Shown: positions 49,849 to 58,906, counted from the stretch's first letter. The stretch is 64,000 bases of DNA from Bacteroidota bacterium (GCA_023461035.1 JAEWOD010000015.1:1-64000); one strand, 5' to 3'. Program-made: numbers and translations. Notes: a model not told the origin generated them from the sequence alone.

Positions 49849-50715
49849 TTACTTTTTTCCAACGGTTTTTTCTACTTCCGTAGGCATCAATAGGTTAATG
49901 GAATCTGACAATTGCTTTTTTAACATCTTTCGGTGTACAATCATATCCACAAATCCTTTTTCCAATAAAAATTCGGAAGTTTGGAAGCCTTCCGGTAAAT
50001 CCCGTCCTATGGTTTCTTTGATAACTCGCGGCCCTGCAAATCCTATTAAAGCACGCGGTTCAGCAATCACCAAATCTCCAACCGAAGCAAAGGATGCTGT
50101 CACTCCTCCGTAAGTAGGATTGGTCAATACAGAAATGTATGGAAGTTTGGCGTCTGACATACGGGTAAGCATCGCTTCCACTTTTGCCATTTGCATAAGG
50201 GAAATAGCTGCTTCCATCATACGGGCACCTCCTGATTGGGAAATCAATATATAAGGTAAATTGTGTTTTAAACAATAAGCCATCGCACGCACAATTTTTT
50301 CTCCCATCGCAGAACCTAAAGATCCACCGATGAATTTAAAATCCATGGCGCTTACCACTACATCCCTGCCATTCATTTTTCCGGTAGCCGTGCGGATAGC
50401 ATCTGTCAAACCGGTTTTCTTTTTCACATCTTTCAAACGATCTTTGTATTTCTGAGTATCACTCCATTCCAGCGGATCTTTGCTTTCCACCTTGGAATCC
50501 AATTCTTTGAATTTAGAATCGTCAAAAAGGATTTCAAAATACTCCTGACTGCCTATTTGTACATGAAAATCATCGTCAGGGCTCACATACATATTGGCCT
50601 TTAACTCTTCGGTATCTATGATTTTACCGCTTGGTGATTTGTACCAAAGCCCTTTCGGAACATCTTTTTTTTGTTCCGTGGTGATATTTTTTTTCGTTCG
50701 TCTAAACCACGCCAT
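49849..50715 (-). CDS. accD: acetyl-CoA carboxylase carboxyltransferase subunit beta
   Basis: Beta subunit of the carboxyltransferase that forms malonyl-CoA for fatty acid synthesis. 288 residues from ATG 50715 (MAWFRRTKKNI); a frame extension to 50766 would overlap the aldolase gene. The crotonase-like core is normal: FKFIGGSLGSAMGEKIVRA, SGGARMMEAAISLMQMAKV, NPTYGGVTASFASVGD and PRALIGFAGPRVIKETIG. The N-terminal zinc ribbon is changed: the region after LWYK reads SPSG and later VSPDDDFH where cysteine pairs normally stand. It lies just behind fbaA. Confidence 0.93.
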   Translation of the reverse strand: MAWFRRTKKNITTEQKKDVPKGLWYKSPSGKIIDTEELKANMYVSPDDDFHVQIGSQEYFEILFDDSKFKELDSKVESKDPLEWSDTQKYKDRLKDVKKKTGLTDAIRTATGKMNGRDVVVSAMDFKFIGGSLGSAMGEKIVRAMAYCLKHNLPYILISQSGGARMMEAAISLMQMAKVEAMLTRMSDAKLPYISVLTNPTYGGVTASFASVGDLVIAEPRALIGFAGPRVIKETIGRDLPEGFQTSEFLLEKGFVDMIVHRKMLKKQLSDSINLLMPTEVEKTVGKK

Positions 50716-50758
50716 TTTTTTCTTTCCTTGGTTTTCGTTATCGTATATGTTTTCTAAA

Positions 50759-51829
50759 TTATCCAAGTCTATTTATATTATTTAAATCCTCACAAGCTTG
50801 GATCAATCGGTCTTTGAAAGTCACCTCTCCTTCTCGCAACCAAACGCGTGGATCATAGAATTTTTTGTTAGGTTTTTCATCACCTTCGGGATTTCCGATT
50901 TGACCTTGTAAATAATCCTTTTTTGCATCAAAATATTTGCGGACTCCTTCCATGAAAGCATATTGTAAATCGGTATCGATATTCATTTTGATAACTCCAT
51001 AGCCGATAGCTTCGCGAATTTCTTCCAATGTAGAACCTGAACCACCGTGGAATACGAAATCAACCGGATTTTTATCTGTTCCAAATTTTTGTTCAATGAA
51101 TTTTTGAGAATTATCCAAAATTTTAGGTGTCAATACCACATTTCCGGGTTTGTAAACGCCATGCACATTTCCAAATGCTGCGGCTACCCAAAAATTATCG
51201 CTAACCGATTTTAGTTGTTCATACACATAGGCAACTTCTTCCGGTTGGGTATAAAGCAAAGAATTATCCACACCGCTGTTGTCCACACCGTCTTCTTCCC
51301 CACCGGTAATGCCCAATTCTATTTCAAGTGTCATTTCTACTTTACTCATTCTCTCCAAATATTTTTTGGAGATTTCCATGTTTTCCGCCAAAGGTTCTTC
51401 CGATAAATCCAACATATGGGAACTGAAAAGCGTTTTTCCGGTTTTATGATAAAAATCCTCGTTGGCATCCATCACACCGTCTATCCATGGCAATAAATTT
51501 TTAGCACAATGGTCTGTATGTAATATAATGGTTGCACCGTAGGCCTCTGCCAAAGCATGTATGTGTAAAGCACCTGCAATCGATCCTTTTATTGCCGCCA
51601 ATTGATTTTCGCCTTTTAATCCTTTTCCGGCATTAAAAGCAGCGCCTCCATTGGAAAATTGAATGATCAAAGGCGAATTTACCTGAACGGCAGCTTCCAT
51701 CGCTGCATTTACAGAACTTGAGCCGATTACATTACAAGCAGGTAAGGCATAATGATTTTCTTTTGCGTCTTGAATGATTTCTTTAACTAATGAACCGGTT
51801 GCTACACCGGCTGGAAATTTTCTACTCAT
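50759..51829 (-). CDS. fbaA: class II fructose-bisphosphate aldolase
   Basis: Zinc-dependent glycolytic aldolase of 356 residues. It has ALPACNVIGSSSVNAAMEAA, the zinc ligands in ILHTDHCAKNLLPW, LDLSEEPLAENM, EIELGITGGEEDGVD, FHGGSGSTLEEI (phosphate loop) and VIKMNIDTDLQYA. Length and the long class IIA insertions fit the FbaA type. A TATATTTG -7 element lies at 51859-51866 on the minus strand. The accD gene follows 43 bp downstream. Confidence 0.96.
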   Translation of the reverse strand: MSRKFPAGVATGSLVKEIIQDAKENHYALPACNVIGSSSVNAAMEAAVQVNSPLIIQFSNGGAAFNAGKGLKGENQLAAIKGSIAGALHIHALAEAYGATIILHTDHCAKNLLPWIDGVMDANEDFYHKTGKTLFSSHMLDLSEEPLAENMEISKKYLERMSKVEMTLEIELGITGGEEDGVDNSGVDNSLLYTQPEEVAYVYEQLKSVSDNFWVAAAFGNVHGVYKPGNVVLTPKILDNSQKFIEQKFGTDKNPVDFVFHGGSGSTLEEIREAIGYGVIKMNIDTDLQYAFMEGVRKYFDAKKDYLQGQIGNPEGDEKPNKKFYDPRVWLREGEVTFKDRLIQACEDLNNINRLG

Positions 51830-51858
51830 AATAAATTTTTTGGTGCTTTAACTTCTGA

Positions 51859-51866
51859 CAAATATA
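51859..51866 (-). promoter_or_regulatory. -7 element of the fbaA promoter
   Basis: TATATTTG on the minus strand, 29 nt before the start codon, about 14 bp from the end of long palindrome copy C. Confidence 0.5.
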
Positions 51867-51879
51867 GAGAACATATTTT

Positions 51880-52043
51880 TAGAAACTGTTTAAAATTATT
51901 TCAGATACGTTTTTTATGGCTCTTTTTGGCTGTAACTTCGTTAAATTTTTAAACGATAGCTCTGCTATCCTTTAAAAATTTGCCTTGCTTCGCACAAAAA
52001 TAACCTATAAAATTCCATACAAAATAAATTTAGACAGTTTCTT
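51880..52043. repeat. long imperfect palindrome, copy C
   Basis: About 164 bp. The left end is AGAAACTGTTTAAA and the right end TTTAGACAGTTTCTT. The centre is GATAGC-TCT-GCTATC (51955-51969), with two equal arms of 80 bases that pair over most of their length. The inner sequence differs from copies A and B while the ends agree. The right end supplies the stop codon region of tamL (52042-52044). Confidence 0.88.
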
Positions 52044-54663
52044 AAAAAGGATAATTAATTCCAAATGCTAAGCGGGGTTTCAGGATATTAAAATTATCAA
52101 ATTGCCAACGGTCACCCAATGGATAACTCGGGTCGTGAATTTTATAAGCCAAATCCAAACGAATGATCAAATAAGTCAAGTCCAAACGCAATCCAAATCC
52201 GGAACCTATCCCCAGCTCTTTATAAAAATCCCCAAATTTAAAGAGTGTAAGCTCGTTGTCCTTGTCCGTCCCCCAAATATTTCCGGCATCCACAAAAAAG
52301 GCACCGTGAAATAGGTCGGTCATTTTAAATCTATATTCGACGTTGAACAATAGTTTCAGCCTTTCGATTGCAAAAACATCATCTCCTCCGGCATATCTCG
52401 GAAAATCGGAAGGACCCAAAGTCGCAGCTGTCCAACCTCTGACGTCATTGGCTCCACCTGCTGTATAACTACGGGAGAATGGTATAAAGTCTGAATTTCC
52501 ATATGGTTGAATGATACCGAAAAATGCCCGGGTCGCGAGCGTAGATTTGGAATTGAAATTAAAATATTTACGCACATCAACATCCAATTTTACAAACTGA
52601 GAATAAGGGACGTTAAAAACCATTCCGGATTCTTTTCCTTGGGCAGTCTCTGTCTTGTAAAATCCAAATGCATTATCCAATAAATTCAGAATATTACCCG
52701 AAGTTTCTATTCTTCCCCTGAAAAACCACGGATTCTTAACATTTCGCCGTTGGCTTTGATCCCAAGTATATTGATAAATTAGAGAAGTGATAAGAACGTC
52801 CTGAGTGATAGTTCTTCTTCTGAAATCCATATTTTGAAAAATTGAAAGAGCTTCCAAACCCTGAGAATCCAACGAATTCAAAAAAGGTTCATCTGTATAA
52901 ATCATATTGATTACGTCCACATCTGACAATTCCTTATTGTAATGTTGTATAGCCGCTCCGGGGTTATACATAAAATAGTATTGGTTAAAAAAATTGTCCT
53001 TTATATTTTTATCTCCTTCAAAAACACTAAAATAATTTTCCTTTTGTAAATTATTGACAAATTCTGTATTCAAAATACTGAGCATATGCGAATGCGTATC
53101 TCTGAATGAAATATTATAGTCCAAACCTGTCGAATAAGTCACACGTCCAAGACCTATATTTCGCTGTACGGAAGTACCAATCCTGAAGTCGGTTTGTTTA
53201 TAATATCGTTTGGGGAAAAGTTTATCCATTTTCAAAGGAAATAACAAATATGGAAATCCTAATTTGGACTGAAAGGCCAATTCAAAGGCATTAAAAAAGC
53301 TACCATCGTCCGTAAATTTTTTATTGACATTTCCCAGTGTTCCTCTTACTGTTGTTTCCAGATTCTCTCCACCTCTGAAAAGATTTCTTGCCACCAGAGA
53401 GACCCTTGGAGAAACCCCGAAATTCATAAATTCAGACCAGGAAAGCTCAGCTCCATAAAACAAATCGTATTTCTTTTTTGCCCGAAAATACATCTCTACG
53501 TTTAACACACTGTCATTTCTGATCAACATGATTGAATCAGGATTAGACTGAAAAGAAGTCAGGCTGATTCCTTCTCTTTTTGCAAAATTTCGCTTGGTTT
53601 GGGTCTCTGAAATCAAACGATATAAGGATGAATCCCTGATTACCAATGCATCTGTAAAGAATTTAGGTCTGTATTTCATTTTTGGATCTACATAATGCAG
53701 ATGGTAACCTTCATAGATAGTGTCAAAATAAACCGGTTTTTCCCGACCCTCCGGTACCGGATCAGAATCGGGATAGAGATGGATGTTACCATATCTATAT
53801 CTGGCAAATTTTTCTTTTACTTTTATAGAATCTTTGTCGGCTCCTTTAGGAATCAAAAGAGTAATTTTTAATTCTTTATCACTTAATGTGGTGTCTGCCG
53901 TAAATTCAATGGCTTGGCCATTTTCGTTAAATTTCCAGTAACCTCGATTTCGTAAAGCTTCCTCTATTTTATTCTTTTCATATACGAAATTATCCATATC
54001 ATAGCGGTCTCCTACTTTGATTTCAGCACCTCTTTTCAATAAGATTTCATATTGCTGTAAAATAGCAGTATCCTTTATGATATGACCATAGGACTCGATT
54101 TTAGAAGCTTCTCCTGGCTGGATCCGATAGATGACTTTTCCTTTTTTTGAGGTACTGTCCAGATCGTTTTCTGATTTAACTTCTGCATCAAAATAGCCAC
54201 GGTCAAAATAATAATTTTCCAAATTCTCTTCTGAAAAAGCCGACATTGCTGTATCGACTAACGCGGGAGGCTCACCTTGATTGTATCGAAACCTTTTGAA
54301 CCAAAGCGAATTTCCGGCATATTCTCCCAAACCGTTTTTCTGAAGCAAACTATCCAAAGATTGTTGGGTTCTTCTTTTTTTTGTCAAATCATAATATTCG
54401 GCAAAAGTGGTATCATATTTAGCCGGAACCGAATTATACAATAATAATTTGAAAGGCAATAAACCAAAAAACAAACCTCCGTTTGGTCTTTGTTTTACAT
54501 AATCCGGCAAATTGGATTTGAAAGGTTTTTCCCTTTCCTCAAATTTAAATTCGTTTTTAGTGAGCAAATGTTCACCATCAGGTACCTTTTTTGTTACGCT
54601 ACAACTATAGACTATCATCAACAGAATAACGAATAATACTATCTTTGCATTTAGATACTTCAT
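52042..54663 (-). CDS. tamL: translocation and assembly module lipoprotein TamL (BamA/TamA family)
   Basis: Outer-membrane Omp85-type protein of 873 residues with a lipoprotein signal (LFVILLMIVYSC, Cys 21). The first half (30-330) holds POTRA-like repeats (GYFDAEVKSENDLDSTSKKGKVIYRIQPGEASKIESYG; RGYWKFNENGQAIEFTAD). The C-terminal barrel has the VRGW lid-lock motif in SYTAGGANDVRGWTAATLGP. TamL replaces TamA in Bacteroidota and works with TamB, which is not in this window. The stop codon lies within the right end of long palindrome C. Confidence 0.9.
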   Translation of the reverse strand: MKYLNAKIVLFVILLMIVYSCSVTKKVPDGEHLLTKNEFKFEEREKPFKSNLPDYVKQRPNGGLFFGLLPFKLLLYNSVPAKYDTTFAEYYDLTKKRRTQQSLDSLLQKNGLGEYAGNSLWFKRFRYNQGEPPALVDTAMSAFSEENLENYYFDRGYFDAEVKSENDLDSTSKKGKVIYRIQPGEASKIESYGHIIKDTAILQQYEILLKRGAEIKVGDRYDMDNFVYEKNKIEEALRNRGYWKFNENGQAIEFTADTTLSDKELKITLLIPKGADKDSIKVKEKFARYRYGNIHLYPDSDPVPEGREKPVYFDTIYEGYHLHYVDPKMKYRPKFFTDALVIRDSSLYRLISETQTKRNFAKREGISLTSFQSNPDSIMLIRNDSVLNVEMYFRAKKKYDLFYGAELSWSEFMNFGVSPRVSLVARNLFRGGENLETTVRGTLGNVNKKFTDDGSFFNAFELAFQSKLGFPYLLFPLKMDKLFPKRYYKQTDFRIGTSVQRNIGLGRVTYSTGLDYNISFRDTHSHMLSILNTEFVNNLQKENYFSVFEGDKNIKDNFFNQYYFMYNPGAAIQHYNKELSDVDVINMIYTDEPFLNSLDSQGLEALSIFQNMDFRRRTITQDVLITSLIYQYTWDQSQRRNVKNPWFFRGRIETSGNILNLLDNAFGFYKTETAQGKESGMVFNVPYSQFVKLDVDVRKYFNFNSKSTLATRAFFGIIQPYGNSDFIPFSRSYTAGGANDVRGWTAATLGPSDFPRYAGGDDVFAIERLKLLFNVEYRFKMTDLFHGAFFVDAGNIWGTDKDNELTLFKFGDFYKELGIGSGFGLRLDLTYLIIRLDLAYKIHDPSYPLGDRWQFDNFNILKPRLAFGINYPF
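54640..54647 (+). promoter_or_regulatory. -7 element for the RNA methyltransferase gene
   Basis: TATCTTTG, 21 nt before the ATG at 54669; it overlaps the first codons of the divergent tamL gene. Confidence 0.55.
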
Positions 54664-54668
54664 TTCAG

Positions 54669-55409
54669 ATGCTTACAAATAATGACACCAAACTAATCAA
54701 TTCTTTGGTCAAAAAAAAATTTAGGCAAAAATACAACAACTTTATTGTTGAGGGTGTTAAAATCATCGACGAAACCCTAAAAAGCCCGCTTAAAATTCAT
54801 AAAATTTTCTCAACCGAAGCCATTTTCAAAGGATTTGAAAGTCAAACAGAAATCATTTCAGAAAGAGATTTGAAAAAAATAAGCCAATTGGTAACGCCCA
54901 ACACAGCACTTGCTTTGTGTGAAATCCCTCAGGAAAAACCCATACAAACGGAAGGATTTATTTTGGTATTGGATGACATTCGCGATCCGGGAAATCTGGG
55001 AACAATCATCCGCATGGCAGATTGGTTCGGTATCGAACAAATTATTTGCTCCCATGAAACCGTGGATGTTTACAATCAAAAAACCATTCAATCAACCATG
55101 GGTTCCTTCCTACGCGTTCAAATGAATTACACGGATTTGAAAGAATTTTTCAAACACTATAATCATCCGGTTTTGGGAACTTTTATGGAAGGAAAAAATA
55201 TCTACCAATCTGAATTCCCTGAAAATGCAGCAATGATTCTGGGCAATGAAGCCAATGGTATTTCAGAAGATTTATTTCCGTTTATTACTCAAAAAATCAG
55301 CATTCCAAGATTTGGGAAAAAACAACAAACCGAAAGTCTGAACGTCGCGATGGCAACGGGAATCATCCTCAGCGAAAGAGCTTCACAGGATTCGTCTAAA
55401 AACTCTTAG
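54669..55409 (+). CDS. TrmH/SpoU family RNA 2'-O-methyltransferase
   Basis: SPOUT methyltransferase of 246 residues using SAM on rRNA or tRNA ribose. An N-terminal substrate-binding domain (QKYNNFIVEGVKIIDETL) precedes motif 1 DIRDPGNLGTIIRMADWFG, motif 2 MILGNEANGIS and motif 3 ISIPRFGKKQQTESLNVAMATGIIL, which form the trefoil knot. The frame starts eight codons earlier at 54645, but that overlaps the divergent tamL start, so ATG 54669 is chosen. The RNA target cannot be told. Confidence 0.92.
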   Translation: MLTNNDTKLINSLVKKKFRQKYNNFIVEGVKIIDETLKSPLKIHKIFSTEAIFKGFESQTEIISERDLKKISQLVTPNTALALCEIPQEKPIQTEGFILVLDDIRDPGNLGTIIRMADWFGIEQIICSHETVDVYNQKTIQSTMGSFLRVQMNYTDLKEFFKHYNHPVLGTFMEGKNIYQSEFPENAAMILGNEANGISEDLFPFITQKISIPRFGKKQQTESLNVAMATGIILSERASQDSSKNS

Positions 55410-55488
55410 CAAAAAGTTAATTTTTTGTTTTGTTTTTGTGTTTTGCATTAATTTGGCTTTCAAACAACACACACAAACAAAATCGGAT

Positions 55489-56826
55489 ATGAAAAAAAGG
55501 AATTGGATTTTACTTCTGGCATTATTTATCGTTTTCACAAACTGTAAAAATTCAGAAAAAGATTCCATTCAAACTACTGATAATAATAACGATACACTGC
55601 CTAAGTTTGATTCTTTGGATTGGGCCAACCAATACAAATTTCAAAAAACAGATTTGATCGACAAAGCCAATAAATATCGCTTTTTAGACAAATTTTATCA
55701 TGATTTTTGGATGCAGAAAAATGTAAGCGGAGGATTCCTCGTCGCCCAGCATGGAAAGATTATTTACGAAGGTTATTCTGGTTATTCAGATATAGAAAAA
55801 CAAATTCCGCTGACGGCAGAAACTCCTATTCATATCGCATCGATTACGAAAGTATTGACCGGTTTGGCTGTATTAAAATTGATTGAATTTGACAAAATCA
55901 AATTGAACGATAAAGTTTCAAAGTACCTTGAAGGATTTCCATACGATAATGTGACCATTGAAGATTTGCTCAATCACCGTAGTGGTCTGCCAAACTATTT
56001 GCATTTATCGGACGATAAAAACTATTGGGACAATTCAAAAATGATTACCAATCAGGATGTGTTGGATATCCTGACTCAAAAGAAACCTGAAGCGACCGGT
56101 GTTGCCGGAAAAAATTTCTCTTATAATAATACCAACTTTGTACTGTTGGCACTTATCATCGAAAAAGTAACCGGACTGAGTTATCCCAAAGCCATGAAAA
56201 AAATGGTTTTTGATCCACTTGGAATGAAAAATACTTTTGTGATGGAATTTGAAAAAGATGCTGATCGCGTTTCCAAATCTTATTATAACAACGGCCGACC
56301 ATGGAATTACGACCATCTCGACATAACTTATGGTGATAAAAATGTGTATTCCACACCGAGAGACTTATTTAAAATGGATGTAGCGATGTATTCCGATAAA
56401 TTTTTGCCCAAAAAATTAAAAGATAAAGCTTGGAAAGGCTATAGCTACGAATCCAAAGGAGTCAAAAATTATGGTTTGGGAATCCGTTTGATGGAATGGG
56501 AAAATGGAGGGAAAATTCTTTACCACAACGGCTGGTGGCATGGTAATAATTCAACTTATGTACGAGATTTTGAAAATGAAGCCACTATCATTTCACTTGG
56601 AAACCGAAAAAACAGAACCATTTACAGTACATTCCGTTTGGTGAGCTTATTTGGGGATTATCCTTTCCAATTTCCGGATGCTTCCGATACCGGTTCAGGA
56701 AATGCCGAAGATTCCTTAAAAAATCTGGAAAAACAAATGGACAGCGTAAAACATAAAACACGAAAAGACAAAGTCGAAAATCTGGAAGGAAAAGTAGATT
56801 CTATCAAAGGGAAAAACAAAAAATAA
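55489..56826 (+). CDS. serine hydrolase lipoprotein of the beta-lactamase / penicillin-binding-protein-like family
   Basis: A 445-residue protein from ATG 55489 (MKKRNWILLLALFIVFTNC, lipobox Cys 19). The active-site SxxK is SITK (118-121, in HIASITKVLTGLAV). A YxN-like motif is YNN in FSYNNTNFVLL, and HNGWWHG stands where KTG-type residues are expected. The C-terminal 60 residues are a charged Lys/Asp coiled coil. It is a class C beta-lactamase-like esterase or D-amino peptidase rather than a true resistance enzyme; no substrate can be assigned. Confidence 0.88.
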   Translation: MKKRNWILLLALFIVFTNCKNSEKDSIQTTDNNNDTLPKFDSLDWANQYKFQKTDLIDKANKYRFLDKFYHDFWMQKNVSGGFLVAQHGKIIYEGYSGYSDIEKQIPLTAETPIHIASITKVLTGLAVLKLIEFDKIKLNDKVSKYLEGFPYDNVTIEDLLNHRSGLPNYLHLSDDKNYWDNSKMITNQDVLDILTQKKPEATGVAGKNFSYNNTNFVLLALIIEKVTGLSYPKAMKKMVFDPLGMKNTFVMEFEKDADRVSKSYYNNGRPWNYDHLDITYGDKNVYSTPRDLFKMDVAMYSDKFLPKKLKDKAWKGYSYESKGVKNYGLGIRLMEWENGGKILYHNGWWHGNNSTYVRDFENEATIISLGNRKNRTIYSTFRLVSLFGDYPFQFPDASDTGSGNAEDSLKNLEKQMDSVKHKTRKDKVENLEGKVDSIKGKNKK

Positions 56827-56875
56827 TGGATGTTTCACAGTGGGGAAATGGTGGAGAAGGAAGATAACCCTAAAC

Positions 56876-56903
56876 AAAAAACCCACTGAAAATCAGCGGG
56901 TTT
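56876..56903 (-). terminator. terminator of tRNA-Ser (GGA)
   Basis: AAACCCACTGA-AAA-TCAGCGGGTTT with one A-C mismatch and a T-run on the minus strand. Confidence 0.65.
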
Positions 56904-56916
56904 CATTTTCGTTTCG

Positions 56917-57003
56917 CAGAGAGGAAGGGATTCGAACCCTCGATACAGTTACCCGTATACTACCTTTCCAGGGTAGCTCCTTCAACCACTCGGACACCTC
57001 TCT
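56917..57003 (-). tRNA. tRNA-Ser (GGA)
   Basis: 87 nt class II tRNA. Acceptor AGAGAGG / CCTCTCT, the anticodon loop CTGGAAA gives GGA, a long variable arm (TATACGGGTAACTGTA), T-arm GGTTCGAATCC. CCA not encoded. Confidence 0.94.
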
Positions 57004-57030
57004 GTATCTTTTTGAGAAATATGAAAAACC

Positions 57031-57067
57031 GTAGCTCCTCAATCCGCCGCGGCGGAACACCTCTCTG
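57031..57067 (-). pseudogene. partial duplicate of the tRNA-Ser 5' half
   Basis: On the minus strand CAGAGAGGTGT, then CCG, then TTGAGGAGCTAC repeat the 5' part of the neighbouring tRNA-Ser (CAGAGAGGTGTCCGAG, TTGAAGGAGCTAC). The D-loop part is replaced by a perfect 14-bp palindrome TCCGCCGCGGCGGA (57043-57056). The rest of the tRNA is missing. Confidence 0.7.
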
Positions 57068-57106
57068 TTTGGGTTGGCAAATGTAAAAAAATAAATTTAG
57101 TTTGTA

Positions 57107-58144
57107 TCAATATTCTTTTAAATAGGTCAATTCTCCTCTTAAGTCCGTTTCATATTGTTTTTTGAATTCCTCTGACGAAAGATTTTGCCCCAATAGAAAA
57201 ATGGTTTTCGCGACGGAAGCTTCGGTTGTCAAATCATACCCATTGATGGCACCGATTTCCTTAAAAATTTCACTCGTTTCATATCGGCCTATTTCCACCA
57301 TCCCACCGGCACATTGCGTATTGATGATAAACATTAATCCATCATTGGTTTTATTTCGAAGCAATTCTTTGAACCAATCAAAAGAAAAAATATTACCTGA
57401 ACCAAATGCTTCAATGATCATCACTTTCATGTCTTTTGTCGCCAACATATTTTCGATAAAAGCCCTTGACATGCCGGGAAAAATTTTCATCAATCCCAAA
57501 TCCGTGTTCAAATTTGTATTGATTGAAAAAGGAATAGATTCCTCTTCCATTCTCAGCACATGTGAACGAACATCCAGCCGAATTCCCGATTCTCCCAAAT
57601 CCGGATAATTGGGTGAAGCAAAAGCATCAAAATTCTCAGCACTTATTTTAGTGGTTCGGTTGGCACGTAAAAGCCTGTATTCAAAATAAATACACACTTC
57701 CTTTATACTGGGTTTCCCGTTATCCCTCAAAGACGCAAAATGGATTGAAGTAATCAGATTCTCCTTTGCATCTGTCCGTAAATCGCCCACCGGCAATTGT
57801 GATCCCGTAAATATAACGGGTTTTTGTAGTCCGCTGAGCATAAAACTCAATGCTGATGCCGAATAAGCCATCGTGTCCGTTCCGTGAAGCACCACAAAAC
57901 CATCAAATAATGAATAATTGTCTTGGATAATTTTGGCCAATTCTATCCAGTGATCGGGATTCATATCAGAAGAATCAATGGGATTTGCAAATCCGGTAAA
58001 TTGGATTTCGCTGTCGATTAAGCTTAGCTCCGGAATATGTTTTAACAGGTTTTCAAAGTCAAATGGTTTTAAGGATTGAGTTTCATAATCCTTGGCCATC
58101 CCTATTGTCCCTCCGGTGTATATCAATAATAATTTGGTTTTCAT
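57107..58144 (-). CDS. type I L-asparaginase
   Basis: Cytoplasmic asparaginase of 345 residues hydrolysing L-asparagine to aspartate and ammonia. From ATG 58144 it starts MKTKLLLIYTGGTIGM, holding the first catalytic Thr (T10 or T13 of YTGGTIG). The second site is VLHGTDTMAYSASALSFML (Thr-Asp pair). PVIFTGSQLPVGDLRTDAKENL and the C-terminal FIINTQCAGGMVEIGRYETSE follow. No signal peptide, as in type I enzymes. A frame start 12 codons upstream is not favoured. Confidence 0.94.
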   Translation of the reverse strand: MKTKLLLIYTGGTIGMAKDYETQSLKPFDFENLLKHIPELSLIDSEIQFTGFANPIDSSDMNPDHWIELAKIIQDNYSLFDGFVVLHGTDTMAYSASALSFMLSGLQKPVIFTGSQLPVGDLRTDAKENLITSIHFASLRDNGKPSIKEVCIYFEYRLLRANRTTKISAENFDAFASPNYPDLGESGIRLDVRSHVLRMEEESIPFSINTNLNTDLGLMKIFPGMSRAFIENMLATKDMKVMIIEAFGSGNIFSFDWFKELLRNKTNDGLMFIINTQCAGGMVEIGRYETSEIFKEIGAINGYDLTTEASVAKTIFLLGQNLSSEEFKKQYETDLRGELTYLKEY

Positions 58145-58336
58145 TTTCAATTTTACATGACGGCAATTTAGAGAATTCAACCATTATGAGCAATAGTTGA
58201 CTGTTTTTGAACCAAAAAGAAACCTGAAATATTGAAATTGTTAATACCTTAAGAAATTTTAGGTTTAATTTAAAACTTATGGAACAATAATTGTTTACAT
58301 TTACTCCACTATTAACCAATAAAAAAATAAAGAATT

Positions 58337-58795
58337 ATGGGATTATTTTCATTCATCAAAAACGCAGGTGAAAAAATCTTCGGAGGAAATGATACTCCGG
58401 AAGAAAAAGCACAAAAAGTAAAAGACCATGTTTCCAAATATGGCTTTGACTTATCACAAGTTACTTTTACAGCAAGCGGAGACAGTATTTCCGTTAGCGG
58501 TTCTGCCAAAAATCTAGACGAAAAACAAAAAATTCTTGCAACCGCAGGAAATGTAGACGGAGTGGACAATGTAGAAGATAATCTGACACTTATCGAGCCG
58601 TTGAAATTTGAGATGCCCGACTTTTCAAAAACCATGTATACGGTGAAAAGTGGCGACAATCTTTCCAAAATTTCAAAAGAAGTTTACGGTGACCCAAATA
58701 AATACAATACTATTTTTGAAGCCAATACCCCGATGCTTTCTCATCCCGATAAAATTTATCCGGGACAAGTATTGTATATTCCACCACAAGGATAA
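58337..58795 (+). CDS. BON and LysM domain protein, Kbp (YgaU)-like
   Basis: A 152-residue soluble protein with the same domain order as the E. coli potassium-binding protein Kbp/YgaU. It has a short N-terminal helix (MGLFSFIKNAGEKIFG), a BON domain (about 25-88; VTFTASGDSISVSGSAKNLDEKQKILATAGNVDGVDNVEDNL), and a LysM domain (about 98-150; YTVKSGDNLSKISKEVYGDPNKYNTIFEANTPML). No signal peptide, so it is cytoplasmic despite the LysM. By homology it may bind K+; this is unproven here. Confidence 0.9.
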   Translation: MGLFSFIKNAGEKIFGGNDTPEEKAQKVKDHVSKYGFDLSQVTFTASGDSISVSGSAKNLDEKQKILATAGNVDGVDNVEDNLTLIEPLKFEMPDFSKTMYTVKSGDNLSKISKEVYGDPNKYNTIFEANTPMLSHPDKIYPGQVLYIPPQG

Positions 58796-58804
58796 AATAC
58801 AAAA

Positions 58805-58837
58805 GGAATTCCGGGAAATATATCCCGGATTCTATTT
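58805..58837 (+). terminator. terminator of the Kbp-like gene
   Basis: GAATTCCGGGA ... TCCCGGATTC stem with a 6-nt loop, followed by TATTTT. Confidence 0.75.
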
Positions 58838-58906
58838 TAAATTCCGACCAATAAACTAAAACCTTCTATTTAACGTTTGTAATCAAGTATAATTAAAAAA
58901 ATTCTT

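Noticed and set aside
49802..50113. 103-residue plus-strand frame over accD
   Set aside because: Antisense shadow of accD; no family pattern.
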